Assembly: GCA_001643675.2 (NCBI GenBank)
Contig: LSRY02000023.1
Location: forward strand, 1,278,501-1,342,500
Direction of reading: 5' to 3'
Source of the DNA: Monocercomonoides exilis
Taxonomy: Eukaryota > Preaxostyla > Oxymonadida > Polymastigidae
Length of the DNA: 64,000 nt
Under the pieces are notes generated by a model. The model was not told where the DNA came from. It searched no databases and saw nothing but the letters and a program-made list of their open reading frames with translations. Below are positions 34,999-47,800 of this stretch, piece by piece. Every line of letters starts with the position of its first letter. The first letter of the stretch is position 1. A program made the position numbers and the translations under genes.

Positions 34999-35500
34999 CG
35001 TCAACTCATGCCGGATGAAGAATCTATTTTTAACGTGATGTTTTGTGGTGATTTATTTAAAAACTTTAATTTTTAAAAAACTTATTAACAATTATTCTTT
35101 TGAAACACACATTCAATGTTGTTGCTTGAAATCAAAAAGACGTTACATTTTTCTTGTTTTTAACGAAAGGAAATATAAAAAACCTTTGTAAACAAAAATT
35201 TGGATTAGCTAATTTTGTGTTTGAAATTCAGCTCCATTCAATATTTACTTTTATTTTTCTCAATTTCAATATTTCTTTCTTAATTTTTAAACTTTGTTTT
35301 TTTGAGACTTATATTTATTCAATTACAAAATTAATAATTTCCAATTATTTTATTTGATTTTTTTTCTTAAATGTAACAAAAATTGCACAATTTTTCTAAT
35401 AACGCCCATAAGATATTTAAACATTTTGATCACTTTGGAGTTTTGTTGATTAAATCATTGATTTATCTTTTACAGTGAATCATCCTTCATCGCAAGATAA
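34999..35500. other. Upstream region of the repeat-protein gene
   Basis: AT-rich. A TTTTACAG about 25 bases upstream of the ATG at 35501 could be a 3' splice site of a leader intron. No other feature. Confidence 0.3.
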
Positions 35501-38500
35501 ATGAGCAAAAAAGCAGATGAACCCAGTTTGAAATTTATTTATGAAACAGTGTCACCAAGAGATATGAACCCTGATTCAAAAATCATGGACAAAAATGGAA
35601 AAACAGCAGCCATGCGTTGGATCTTAACAGAGGGAAAAGAGCCTCCTGAGCGTTTGCGGCACGACGTTGCAATTACTGATAATTGGGGACAAACAATGGC
35701 AATGCTATGGGTGGCATGCATAAAAACGGATCCTCCAGAATGGATGCGACACGGGAATGCTGCTGGAGACGAGAACGGATGGACTATGGCCATGTTTTGG
35801 ATTCGATTTGTAAAAACAGAACCACCTTATTGGATGCGACACGAGCCTCAATTGAAGGACAAATGGGGGAAAACAATGGCAATGCATTGGATAAAATATA
35901 TCAAGACAGATCCTCCGGAATGGATGAGACACGAAAATACATTCGCAGACAATTTCGGATGGACAATGGCTATGTTTTGGATTGAGCATGTGAATGTAGA
36001 ACCGCCAGAATGGATGAGGCACAACAACACGCTTTGTGATGTTGAAGGAAGGACAATGGCGATGCAATGGATAGAAAATTTGAAAAAAGAACCACCTGAA
36101 TGGATGAGACATGATTTTATGCTCAAAGATAAAAACGAATTAATTATGGCAATGAAGTGGATTATATATATTCAAACAGAGCCACCAGAATGGATGCGAT
36201 ATGGGATTACAATCGGAGACGAAGAAGGACTGGAAATGGCGAAGTATTGGATGGAATTTGTCAGAAAAAAACCACCTAAATGGATGCTCCAGGGAATGAC
36301 AACAAGGGATAAAGACGGAAAGACAGCAGCGATGAATTGGATCATAAAATACAAGACAGAACCACCGGAATGGATGCGACATGATGCTACAATTGGAGAT
36401 GAATATGGACTGACAATGGCAATGAAATGGATTGCAAATGTTAAGGCGGAACCTCCAGAATGGATGAGGCATAATAACACACTTGCAGATAAATTAGGAC
36501 AAACAATGGCAATGAAGTGGATCGAAAATGTCAAAACAGAACCTCCAGAATGGATGCGACTCGACAATATGTTTGGAGACAAAGATGGGAAAACATCAGC
36601 AATGAATTGGATTATAAAATACAAGACCGAACCACCAAAATGGATGCGGCATAATATTTCACTCGGCGACAACGATGGAAAGACTATGGCAATGCGATGG
36701 ATTGAGAAAGTCAAAACAGAACCTCCAAAATGGATGCAACATGGAATTACACTTGCTGATAATTTGGGCCGGACAATGGCCATGCTGTGGATTTATTTTG
36801 TGAAGACAGAACCACCAGAATGGATGCGTCATGGCATCACACTTAGAAACAATGATGGATGGACGATGGCAATGATATGGATTGCGTGTTTGAAAGCAGA
36901 GCCACCAAAATGGTTACGACATAGCAATATCCTTGGAGATAAATACGGATGGACTTTGGCTATGTTTTGGATTGAATATCTACAAACAGAGCCACCGGAA
37001 TGGATGCGGCATGATATTGCGCTTGCAGATAATGATGGACGGACTATGGCTATGTTTTGGATAAGATTTACTGGAACAGAACCCCCGGAATGGATGAGAC
37101 ATGATATTACACTTGGAGACAAAGACGGATGGACAATGGCTATGCTTTGGATTTTTCAAGTTAAAACTGAACCACCAGAATGGATGCGGCATGATATTAC
37201 ACTTTCAGATAAGAATGGATGGACAATGGCCATGTTTTGGATGAGATTTATTGAAACAGAACCTCCAGAATGGATGAAACATGAGATTGGGATTTATGAT
37301 GAAGAAGGTCTGGCAATGGCGAAGTATTGGATAGAAAATATGAAAATGGAGCCACCGAAATGGATGCTCCAAGGCATTGCGATTGGTGACAAAGAAGGGA
37401 AGACAGCGGCAATGAAGTGGATTATAAAATATAAGACCAACCCACCTGAATGGATGAGACACGAAATTACGCTAAGAGACAAACAAGGAAGAACAATGGC
37501 AATGCACTGGATAGAAAATGTTAAAACAGAACCACCAAAATGGATGAGGCACATCAATACCCTTGTAGATGAATTTGAACAAACAATGGCCATGAGATGG
37601 ATTTATTGTGTTGGAGCAGAACCACCCGAATGGATGAGGCATGACACTACAATAATTGACGAATATGGATGGACAATGGCCATGCTCTGGATTGCAAATG
37701 TCAAGACAGAAATGCCCAGATGGATGCGATGTGGGAATGATTTGAGAGATAAATGGGGAGAAACAATGGCTATGCTTTGGATTATTCATGTTAAAACCGA
37801 TCCACCCGAATGGATGAGACACAGCATTACACTTGCTGATAAATCGGGACAAACAATGGCAATGCACTGGATTGAAAATGCTAAGACTGATCCACCAGAA
37901 TGGATAAGACATGAAATTACTCTTGGAGATAATGAAGGAAGGACAATGGCAATGCTTTGGATAGAATTTGTTAGAACAAATCCTCCATTATGGATGCAAC
38001 ATGAAATTTCTCATGGAGATAAATCGGGACGAACAATGGCGATGAAATGGATAGAAAACATAAAATCAAATCCTCCTGAATGGATGCTCCATGGCATTGC
38101 AATTGGCGACGAAGAAGGAAGGACAATGGCAATGCATTGGATAGAATTTGTTAAAACAGTTCCACCAGAGTGGATGCGACACGACATAACACTTTGCAGC
38201 AAAAATCAAAAAACCATGGCGATGATATGGATCGATCACACAAAAACCGAACCACCAGAATGGATGCGACATGATATTTCTCTTGGTGACATTGAAGGAA
38301 GGACAATGGCAATTCACTGGATCGAATATGTTAAGACAGAACCGCCAGAATGGATGAGACATGGAATTTCAATTTTCGACGAAGAAGGACTGGAAATGGC
38401 GAAGTATTGGATGGAATTTGTCAGAAAAAAACCACCTAAATGGATGCTCCAGGGAATGACAACAAGGGATAAAGACGGAAAGACAGCAGCGATGAATTGG

Positions 38501-39277
38501 ATCATAAAATATAAGATCCAGCCACCAGAATGGATGAGACACGAAATTACTCTTACAGATAATGTCGCATGGACAATGGCCATGTACTGGATTGCAAACG
38601 TCAATACTGATCCTCCTGAATGGATGCGACAAGGAATTGCAATTTATGATGAAGAAGGATTGAAAATGGCTAGGCTCTGGACTGAGTATGTCAGAAAAGA
38701 GCCACCGAAATGGATGCTCCAGGACATTGCGATTGGCGACAAAGAAGGAAAGACAGCAGCAATGAGGTGGATCATAAAATACAAAACCGACCCACCCGAA
38801 TGGATGAGACACGACAGTATGCTCAGTGATAAAAAAGAAAGAACCATGGCAATGCACTGGATAGTGTATGCTAAGACAGAACCACCAAAATGGATGAGGC
38901 ACAGCATCATTCTTCTTGATAATTGGGGGCAAACGATGGCGATGAAGTGGATAGGAAATATAAAAACGGAGCCACCAGAATGGATGCGACACGACATTAC
39001 CCTTGCAGATAAGGAAGGATGGACAATGGCCATGCTTTGGATATTTCATATTAAAAGAGATCCGCCAAAATGGATGCAACATGAAATTACACTTGCAGAT
39101 AAATTTGGACGAACAATGGCAATGAAGTGGATAGAATGCGTCAAAACAGAACCTCCAGAATGGATGAGACATCTGATTACCATTTCGGATAAGGATGGAC
39201 GGACAATGATCACGTTCTGGAAAAGTTTTGTTGGAACAGAGCCACCGCGCTGGATGAAAACTTGTTTTATATTTTAA
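35501..39277 (+). CDS. Protein of 41 tandem 30-residue ankyrin-like repeats
   Basis: A 1,258-residue open frame. After a 29-residue start, the whole protein is 41 repeats of exactly 30 residues (90 bases) with no insertion or deletion that I can see; the last is one residue short. The consensus is roughly D-K-x-G-x-T-M-A-M-x-W-I then K-T-E-P-P-E-W-M-R-H-D. The G-x-T-x-A-M core resembles the G-x-T-x-A-H/L of ankyrin and related short solenoid repeats, while the P-P-E-W-M-R-H block is distinctive. I infer a long helical solenoid for protein binding; no catalytic domain, signal peptide or transmembrane segment is present. A variant pair of repeats (M-A-K-Y-W, then W-M-L-Q-G with T-A-A-M-x-W-I-I-K-Y-K) recurs at 12-repeat intervals. 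AATAAA signals follow the stop. Confidence 0.88.
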   Translation: MSKKADEPSLKFIYETVSPRDMNPDSKIMDKNGKTAAMRWILTEGKEPPERLRHDVAITDNWGQTMAMLWVACIKTDPPEWMRHGNAAGDENGWTMAMFWIRFVKTEPPYWMRHEPQLKDKWGKTMAMHWIKYIKTDPPEWMRHENTFADNFGWTMAMFWIEHVNVEPPEWMRHNNTLCDVEGRTMAMQWIENLKKEPPEWMRHDFMLKDKNELIMAMKWIIYIQTEPPEWMRYGITIGDEEGLEMAKYWMEFVRKKPPKWMLQGMTTRDKDGKTAAMNWIIKYKTEPPEWMRHDATIGDEYGLTMAMKWIANVKAEPPEWMRHNNTLADKLGQTMAMKWIENVKTEPPEWMRLDNMFGDKDGKTSAMNWIIKYKTEPPKWMRHNISLGDNDGKTMAMRWIEKVKTEPPKWMQHGITLADNLGRTMAMLWIYFVKTEPPEWMRHGITLRNNDGWTMAMIWIACLKAEPPKWLRHSNILGDKYGWTLAMFWIEYLQTEPPEWMRHDIALADNDGRTMAMFWIRFTGTEPPEWMRHDITLGDKDGWTMAMLWIFQVKTEPPEWMRHDITLSDKNGWTMAMFWMRFIETEPPEWMKHEIGIYDEEGLAMAKYWIENMKMEPPKWMLQGIAIGDKEGKTAAMKWIIKYKTNPPEWMRHEITLRDKQGRTMAMHWIENVKTEPPKWMRHINTLVDEFEQTMAMRWIYCVGAEPPEWMRHDTTIIDEYGWTMAMLWIANVKTEMPRWMRCGNDLRDKWGETMAMLWIIHVKTDPPEWMRHSITLADKSGQTMAMHWIENAKTDPPEWIRHEITLGDNEGRTMAMLWIEFVRTNPPLWMQHEISHGDKSGRTMAMKWIENIKSNPPEWMLHGIAIGDEEGRTMAMHWIEFVKTVPPEWMRHDITLCSKNQKTMAMIWIDHTKTEPPEWMRHDISLGDIEGRTMAIHWIEYVKTEPPEWMRHGISIFDEEGLEMAKYWMEFVRKKPPKWMLQGMTTRDKDGKTAAMNWIIKYKIQPPEWMRHEITLTDNVAWTMAMYWIANVNTDPPEWMRQGIAIYDEEGLKMARLWTEYVRKEPPKWMLQDIAIGDKEGKTAAMRWIIKYKTDPPEWMRHDSMLSDKKERTMAMHWIVYAKTEPPKWMRHSIILLDNWGQTMAMKWIGNIKTEPPEWMRHDITLADKEGWTMAMLWIFHIKRDPPKWMQHEITLADKFGRTMAMKWIECVKTEPPEWMRHLITISDKDGRTMITFWKSFVGTEPPRWMKTCFIF
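36218..36351 (+). repeat. 134-bp segment identical to 38378-38511
   Basis: Within the repeat gene, 36218-36351 and 38378-38511 are identical base for base, 2,160 bp (24 repeat units) apart, whereas neighbouring units differ at many silent sites. This is a recent internal duplication or gene conversion. Confidence 0.85.
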
Positions 39278-39645
39278 AAGCGTAATTTGAAATCTAAATT
39301 GTTATTGATTCTCCAACAAAATAAACTCATTTAAATATTGGTTTTTTTAACAAAACTAAATAACCGTTTCACACATCAGTCGAAACCATTTCATTCATTT
39401 AAGATCTTCAACTAAAAATTTTAATTCTCTCTCCCTCTTCACATGTTTTTTTTTTTACATTGTCAATCCATTTTTGACTCTTTCTGGAATCATTCTTTGA
39501 TTCTATTGATTCGCGGAGTGCTCTTGAATTTTCATTTGTCTTTTTTAAAAAATTAAAAAAAATAATCAATATAAATAATTATAATATCTTGTTTATGCTT
39601 TTCAATTTATAACAGCATACGTTGAAATGAACAAGTTGAACCACC
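39278..39645. other. 3' flank of the repeat-protein gene
   Basis: AT-rich region with AATAAA signals at about 39320. No gene. Confidence 0.3.
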
Positions 39646-40040
39646 ATAAAAAAAAAAAAAAAAAAAAAAATTAAAAATAAAAATAAAATAAAATAAAATA
39701 AAATAAAATAAAATAAAATAAAATAAAAATAAAATAAAATAAAATAAAATAAAATAAAATAAAATAAAATAAAATAAAATAAAATAAAATAAAATAAAAT
39801 AAAATAAAATAAAATAAAATAAAATAAAATAAAATAAAATAAAATAAAATAAAAATAAAATAAAATAAAATAAAATAAAATAAAATAAAATAAAATAAAA
39901 TAAAATAAAATAAAATAAAATAAAATAAAATAAAATAAAATAAAATAAAATAAAATAAAATAAAATAAAATAAAATAAAATAAAATAAAATAAAATAAAA
40001 TAAAATAAAATAAAATAAAATAAAATAAAAATAAATAGAT
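39646..40040. repeat. (TAAAA)n pentanucleotide satellite
   Basis: Begins with a run of about 20 A, then roughly 75 copies of a TAAAA unit (39670-40033), interrupted by three six-base units (for example near 39726 and 39851). On the minus strand it is open in one frame (Phe/Ile/Leu/Tyr), which is an artefact of the period. Confidence 0.95.
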
Positions 40041-41896
40041 ATATAAATAATAAATCAATTTAATGAAAGATACGACAAAGAGGAAACAAAAGCGAAGAAC
40101 AATGAGGAGAAGAAAGAAACGATTGAACTTTTGAAAGATGAAAGATTTTGATGAACATGTTCATGAAATGGAAGAATTCTAAAATTTCTATCAGCAGAAT
40201 TGAGGAATCGAGGTAAGCTGCCTTGCTTTTCTCGAGCATGGGACAGCTACATTACCGAATGATGACATTAACTGCAACGTTAGCAATAACAAGAAAAACA
40301 ACGTAACTGTAAACCCTTTCCAAGCACATTTGTTCTGAAGACAATGAATGTGAGTCTATGATAACTAAACAGGCATTTCACATCAGAAACATCAAATTTG
40401 CCAACCACAAGAGATCGATTAAAAGCATAAAAGGACGCATGGCGCTGAATAAACAATCAAAAACATTAGTTATTTTCTGTTTGAGCTCAACAACGAGAGC
40501 ATAAGTTGGACCACGGGCGTCATATACAAATATTCAGAATAACATATTACAATCGATGAAATCTATTTAAAAAGTAAATAAAGAACTTCAAGTTTTTAGG
40601 CATTCAGACGAGAGCTTCTGTTGAGATATTTGTTTTTCCTTCCATAACCAGCTGGATTACCTGCGCACGACTTTGACTAATGAAACACAAGTTGCATAAT
40701 CACTCAAAACACCTGAAACAGAGCAAACAGATTTGAAAATTTTTAGAAATGAATCTTTTCAAATATGTATTTGCCTCATCAACTTTGCGCCTTGAAACAA
40801 TTCAAGCAACAGAAGTGGAGCAATCAGTGAAATAAAAAGCATTGACATATCACTACTTCGGACGACGATACAAAATGAACATACAGCACAGTTACGTTCG
40901 GAACAATGCAACATTCAAGTGTTTGCAGCATCAGTGAAGAAAGCGTCATGCTTCTCTCACGAAACTCAGCTTCTTCTAGCACGTTCATCACAGGTGGCTC
41001 TCGATTTTGTTCATTAAAGCTGCCAAAGTGGATAACTCAGCTTCCGCCTATGTATCTAGAGAACCAATTGCATTCGATAATAAAGATCATAATGACTAAT
41101 CTCCTGCTATAGCAACAGTTTTCTTCTCTTCGTTCATCAGTAGTACGAATAGGGAGCAGAGCGTTGTTTATCTACAGAAGGTGAAGATGTTATAGAATGT
41201 ATTCGAAAGAAAAGAAGATGCTTATTGAATATCTGGAAAATCACAAGAATTTAAAGCCTCAATGGAAACAAAATGCATTTTTCCTTTTAAATGGATGCAT
41301 CATAGTCTTTTATATTAAGCTTGCTATTTTTTCCTTTTTTCTTCGATTTCGGTAGCCTCATTGATGCCCTTCTTCTCTTCTTCTCTCTCTTTTCTCAACT
41401 TTATCTTTCTTCTTGTTTCACATATTCTCTTTTTTCTTCTTCACATTCTCTTACCACAATTCTTCTTCCATTTCTCAAATGAAGATACATCTGATTTTTA
41501 AAGAGTTTTATCATTTCTATTTATTCTTGATGCTTCAACAAAAGACAATGAAGAATCTTCTGTATCATCTTACGCAAATATCATCGTATGTCTCTTCTTC
41601 TCTTTCATACGAATTTCCTTTGTTTTTACATGTTCATTTCCTTTCTCCTGTCAAATTTTGACACAAAAATTTTTAATTGTGAATTACGATCACTATGTGA
41701 ATAATTATATTTTCAAATAAAAATATTAAAATTTGGGGATTTCTGAAATAAACTTTGGTCATATTATTTGAGTTATTTTTTGTATGTATTATGAGTAAAT
41801 TTTCTTTAACTACATGCATTTATCTTTTGTATTTTTTAACTTTAAATTATTTTTTTTGAATTGTGTTCATTTGAGTGACATTATTTAATATAAGTA
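40041..41896. other. Gene-poor region
   Basis: A short Lys/Glu-rich coding-like remnant occurs at about 40060-40150 (ends ...K-D-E-R-F-stop), with no start. Other open frames (40906-41112, 41413-41661) carry no recognisable feature. The right end contains the promoter of the giant gene. Confidence 0.3.
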
Positions 41897-44800
41897 ATGT
41901 CATTTTATTCTGTTGTTCAAACAGCAAACGGAAGTGACAATGAAGAAGATTTAGATCATATGATTTTAACCATAGCTCCATATATTTGCTCAAAAACAAT
42001 CATGAATAAAACTGCAAATTCTTTTGATTGTATGAAAAGATTTTATTGCACTTAAAATTTAATATAACATCTCATGTAATTGAAGATTATCTTGTGCTTG
42101 ATGTTAACTTAAAGAAGCTTCCATTTTGTAAAGAAATTGTTCAAACTTTTTTGGATAATAATCATGTTTGTTTTCTTTTTGAGACGAAATAATCAAATTT
42201 TGTCTTTTATACGTTTTTAAGTTTTCTATTCTCGATACAGTAACTGTTGTGCATGCTTTGCTAACACCAACTCAATTTCCACTTTCAGTTTTTTCAAACA
42301 ATTCAATAAAGATGAAACTGGAAAAGTCTTTTGAAGAATATTCAAGTTTATCTGACACCAGAAGCATGCGGACATCCTCTCAAAAGAACCATTTGTTTTT
42401 ATTGCTAAAGCGAGTTGTTACTCTTATTAAAATAAAGCACAACAAGTCTGTTTCTTTTTTTTGCATTTTTTCAAGGATATTTGAAAATTTTTTTGTTTGT
42501 TTTCTAAAACAAACTTTACCAGAGGGACCAGAATTCCAGTTGTTCTTGTTGTTTCGAGCTCTGCAGTTGGGCTTGTAGATGCTTCGCCTTTGCCTTCGAA
42601 TAAGCAACAAGACAGCTGTTCTGTGCGCCAGCATCGCACCCATCCTTTCCGTGAAATCAGCACTGAGCTTGGCAAAGAACTCGCCAAAGCGCATTCTCTT
42701 CTCTTCATGTTCGCATCATCTCCGTCTTCTCCTTTAAATCCTGCTCCTTTCCCTTCAAAACAACCTCCGCCACATCCAAAAGCGTCTCTTTCTCACTCAC
42801 TTGCAAATCTCACAAGAAAGCCTTTGGCACACCCAGCTATCTTCGCCTTCCTCCTTTCTGCTGTCCCTGGTGCCTGCTTCTTCCTGTGCGATGATCTGCC
42901 TTCATTCAGAAGTGCTCTGTCGTATGCAGTGGATAGATGCCAGCTGATTGCGATGAATGCGCCGGGAGTGATGTTGATGGAGGGAGAGAGAGAGAAGGAG
43001 AATGAAGACAAAATAAGTGGAGATGAAGGAGAATTAATGAAACACGAACGAAATGGCTATGAGGAGGAAGAAGAAGAAGGCAGAGAAGGAAAGAAGAAAA
43101 CGAAAAAGAAGGGTTTAAAATTCAATCAGAAGAGAAAGCAAAAGACATCAAATTTAACTGAAGCTCAATCAAATTGCAGCAAAATGAGTCATTTGCAGTT
43201 TGCCTTTCCCATTCAGTCTGCCAACAGATCGATGTTTGGCTGGTGCTCTTTCGATAGAAGAGATGCATTTCCTTCTTCTTCCTCTTCCTCTTCCTCTTCT
43301 TATTCTCAGAACATTTATAATTCTCCCTCAAACTTTAGCGATTTCACAAAATTTTCCAAATTTTCTCCATTTTCTCCGATTTTGAAGCGGAAAAACGAAA
43401 ATCTGCAGAGTTTTGCGAGAAACACACAGGATTTGCCTTTTATTCCTCTTCCTCCTCTATTTGCCAATCAACTCCACAAATTCCAATTCTTCTTCGAAAA
43501 CACAAACTTAAACTCTTCTTCTTCTCTTTCGTCGTCGTCATCATCATCATTAACCTCTTCTCCTTCCAATCGTCTTTCCTTCCACTTCTTATTGCGTGAT
43601 CTTAATCAGCCAACTTTTTCTGCTCCTTCAGAAATCACTTCTGTTGTTCCTTTGAATGGAAGAGGAATTGAAGATGGCAATTCATTGAATGAAATAATAC
43701 GTTCTGCTTCTTTATCCACATCATCATCAATTTCATCATCATCTTCTTCTTCCCCTTCTTCTTCTTCCCTTCTCTCTGACCGTCTTCTCTCTCTCCTCTG
43801 CTTCCTCTTCTTCAAACTGGCTGCTCTGTGTGATGTTGTCATCAGAAGATGGGCACTCGACACAGACGAAGACGATGTGCTGTTTGTGGAGTCAGCAGCA
43901 AAGTGGGTGGAGGAAGGAGGGATGGAGAAGAGGAAGAGGAGGAAGAGGGAAAGAAGAGAGAGGAGGGAAAGGGAGGAGAAGGAGAAGGAGAAGGAGAAGA
44001 AGGAGGAGAAGGAGGAGAAAGAAAGGAAGGGAGAAGAAAATTTCATTCATTCATTTACACCTCAACACAACAAGACTTCTTCTTCTTCTTCTTCCTCTTT
44101 TCTTGAGCACAGCTGGCGGTTGAGTGACAATTCTGATGCAGAAAGTGACAGAGCCATTGCTTCTCCATTCATTTCTCGCTCGCCTCGCTCTTTTGCTTCT
44201 GTATCGCCTTCCCCCATTCATTCACATACCCATTCACTTTCTCATTCTATTTTATCATCATCATCTTCTTCCGCTTCTTCTTCATTGACTTCTTCTTTTT
44301 CTTCTGATCTTCCTCCTCTTCCCCCTCCTTCTTCATCTTCTTCCTCTTCATCTAAACTTCAATCTAATGAAAATGAAACCTCATTTTCTTCAAATTCCTC
44401 ATCTTCTTCTGTTTTGTCTACACCTTCTCATTCACCCAGCTTCAATGCTGTTTCTACACCTCAATCGATTTATCATTCAAAAAAAAGAGAAAGAAATATT
44501 TGTTCTATTAATTCCTCCTCCTCCTCCTCCTCTTCTTCTTCTAAACAACCAGATTCATTTCAATTAACTTCATTATCTTCTTCCTTTTCTTCTCCCTCTC
44601 CCTCTCTCTCTTCTTCCTCTTCCTCCTCTTCTTCCTTCTTTCCTTTCTCCATTTTTCCTTCTCCTTCTCTTCTGAATGCAATGAAAGTGAACACACTTCT
44701 TCATTTGGATTCAGTTTGCCAGCCATTTTTTGAATATTCTCATTTAAAAAAGGAGAAAAAGGAAAAAGAAGAAGAAGAAGAAAGAGAAGAAGAAGAAAGA

Positions 44801-47800
44801 GAAGAAGAAGAAAGAGAAGAAGAAGAAAGAGAAGAAGTAGAAAGAGAAGAAGAAAGAGGAAGAAAGAAAGGAAAAGGAAAAATGAAAGGAAAAGGAAAAG
44901 AAGAGGAAGAGGAAAGCGAAGAAGAAGAAGAAGAAGATTATGATTATGATTATGAAGATGAAGAAGAGGAAGATGATGATGAAGATAGAAAACGCAAAGG
45001 AAAAAGAAGTAAAACAAATAAAAAAGGAAAAAAGAAAACAGAAAAAAGCAAATTGAATTCAACAAGAAAGCAGAAAAACAGTCGAAAAAAGAAGAAATCT
45101 AAGAAAATTAGTAGAAATAAAAGAAAAGGAAAAAATGAAGAAGAAGAAGACGAAGAAGAAGATGATAACAATGAAAATGAAGGTGAAAGAAAAAAGAAAT
45201 CTCAATTAGAAGATGAAATGAAAGCCAATTCTTCTTCTTCTTCTTTCAGTGAAAAAAGGCTTTGCAAACATCGAATCTTTCCAGAAACACTTGATTATTC
45301 AGCTGCATTAAAAGAAATAACAAAAGGAGAGAAAGAGAAAGAGAAAGAGAAAGAAACGGGAAAAAATAAAAAGTCTAAAATAGGAAGTGCGAAACACGGA
45401 AGTGGAAGTGGAAGAGGAAGAAAAGAAGAGAAAGAAGAGAAAGACGACGGGTGTGTGATTTGTGTGATGCTTTCTGTGTTTGAAGAGTTGGTTGCATTTC
45501 TCAATGATTTTGAGGAAGAAACAAGGAAAAACATGGAAAGAATGAGGAGAAAGAGGGAAGAAAGAGAAGAGAAAGAAGAGAAAGAAGAAGAAGAAGAAGA
45601 AGAAAAAGGAGGAGGAGAAGAAGATTATGATAATGATTTTATTCTTCCTTCTTCGTATCATTTTCTGGCGGCTGCGTCTGCTTTGATTAATCTGCCACAC
45701 AACTCTTTCTTTGCCGGCAAAAATGAAACAGAATTTCTTTCTCCTTTCTCTTCCCTCTCTCTCAAACATTCTTCTTCTTCTTCTTCTCCCTCCTCCTCCT
45801 CTTCTTATTTCCCTTCTTTCTCTCTTCTCCTTCGTCTTCTTTCTTCTTCTTCTTCTCTTTTAATCAGAACTCTTCCTCTTCAATGTGTCTGCCCTGTCAT
45901 CCGTGTTGATGGTAGCAAACACCCAAAATATAAATTTAGTGGAGAAGAAGGAGAGAAAGAAGAGAAAGAAGAGAAAGAAGAAGAAAAGGAAGAGAAAAAG
46001 GAGAAAGAGGAAGGAAAAGAAGAAGAAGAAGAAGAGAAATATTCCAAAGAGAAAATTGATTTTTCGTTTATTTCTTGTTTGTTTTCTCGATCAGAAAAAT
46101 ATTTTTGTCATTTTGTTGACAAAAGAGAAGGAACGAAGAGTTTTGATGAAGAATTATTTGGATGCGAAAGAAGGAAATGTTGTGTGATTGTGGAAGATGA
46201 AGAGAAGAAAGAGAAGGAAGAGGAGAAGGAGAAGGAGAAAGAGAAAGAAGAAGAAGAAGAAGAAGAGAAGGAGAAAAAGGAAGAAGGAAAAGGAAAAGAG
46301 GAGGAAGAAGAAGAGAAGGAAGAGAATGAGAAAAGGAAAGAGACAGAGAAAGAGACAGATAGAGGAAATGATGATAATAAAATTAGACAGAAAATGGAAG
46401 AACAAGAAAAACAAGAGGAAAGAGAAGAAATAGAAGAAGAAGATGATGCATTAAATGAGAAGAATAAAGAAGAAGAAGAAGAAGAAGAAGAAGAAGAAAA
46501 AGAAGAAGATGATGATGAAGGTGATGATGAAGAAAAGAGAGAAATAAGAAATTCATTGCCAAACACACAAAATGAAGTAATTTCATCTGAAGATGAATAT
46601 TCTCTAAATAAATCAAATGAACATCAAAATTCTTCATCTGAAGGGAAGAAGCGAACAAACAAACAAGAATTCATCAGAATTGGATTTATCATCTCTTCTG
46701 ACACATTGCTAACTGCACCTTTGCATCTTTCTTCTCTTTCTTCTTCTTCTTCTTCCGCTTCTGCTTCAGCTTCCTCTTCCTCCTCTTCTCTTTCTTCTTC
46801 TTCTTCTCCAAACAATCAACATTTGTATCATTTCTCTTTGGATGGCCCAACTTTGCTTTCTTCTGCCAAACGAGCTATCAAAAAGCATCTTTCAAAAATT
46901 GCTTCTTCCTCTTCCTCTTCCTCTTTTTCTTCTCCATTAAATTCTTCTACTCTTTCTTCTCTTTCTTCCATCTCTTCCTCCACTCCAACCAAACCCACCA
47001 AAAACATCAGCAATTCAGAAGGAGGAGTTCATATTCTCCACATTCTTATCCAAAGAAGCGACGAAATTTGGTTTCTGACTGATTTGTCTGTCTCTCTCTC
47101 TGAGCCACGCTTTGCTTGCTCTGCTGTTCTGATTGAGGAAGGAGAGGAGAAAGAAGGATTAGAAGGAAAAGAAAGAGAGAAAAAGAAGGAAGAAAAAGAG
47201 AAGGAGAAAGAAGATAATTTCGAAGAAAAGGAAGAAAGTGAAGTTAAACGTGAAACTGTTAATTTCTCTTCTTCTTCTTCCTCTTCTCTTTCTTCTCTTT
47301 CTTCTTCTTCTCCAAACAGAACAGGTGTGTTGAGAGGTGTTCAATTTCTGTCTCTCTTCCATCGTTTTCCATACATCAGAGCTCTTCTGCCTTCTTCTGA
47401 CACACAAACAGTTTCTGATGAAAGTTTAATGGCTGATTCTTCTTCCTCTTCATCCACCTTATCGTCGTCGTCGTCGTCATCATCATCTTCTTCTCCTCAA
47501 ATGCTTCATCCACATTCTAATCTGGGTCCTTTCCCTTGTGTTCTCTTTGACGACACAACTCTTCTTTTCTCTCTTCCTCTTTCTTCTCTTCATCCATTTG
47601 CATCTTCTTCTTCCTCTTCCTCTTCTTCTTCCTCATCTTCTTCCTCATCTTCCTCCTCCTCCTCTTCCTCTCCTTCTTCTCCTTCTCTCAAACTTGACTG
47701 TATTGTTCTCGAATGTTTTGAAAAGCCATCTGCTGAAGTGGATGCTCCGATGTGTGTCATCAACACAAAATGTCCTCTTCCTTCGCTGTTGATTGAGGAA

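Noticed and set aside
35539-39172. Long minus-strand open frames across the 30-residue repeat gene
   Set aside because: They mirror the 90-bp period of the plus-strand gene and have repetitive His/Pro/Ser composition; they are shadows, not genes.
35501-39277. Regular 90-bp repeats as a possible CRISPR-like array
   Set aside because: The period is coding (30 residues), there is no repeat/spacer alternation, and the organism is eukaryotic.
39579-40058. 159-residue minus-strand frame of Phe/Ile/Leu/Tyr
   Set aside because: Pure product of the TAAAA satellite.
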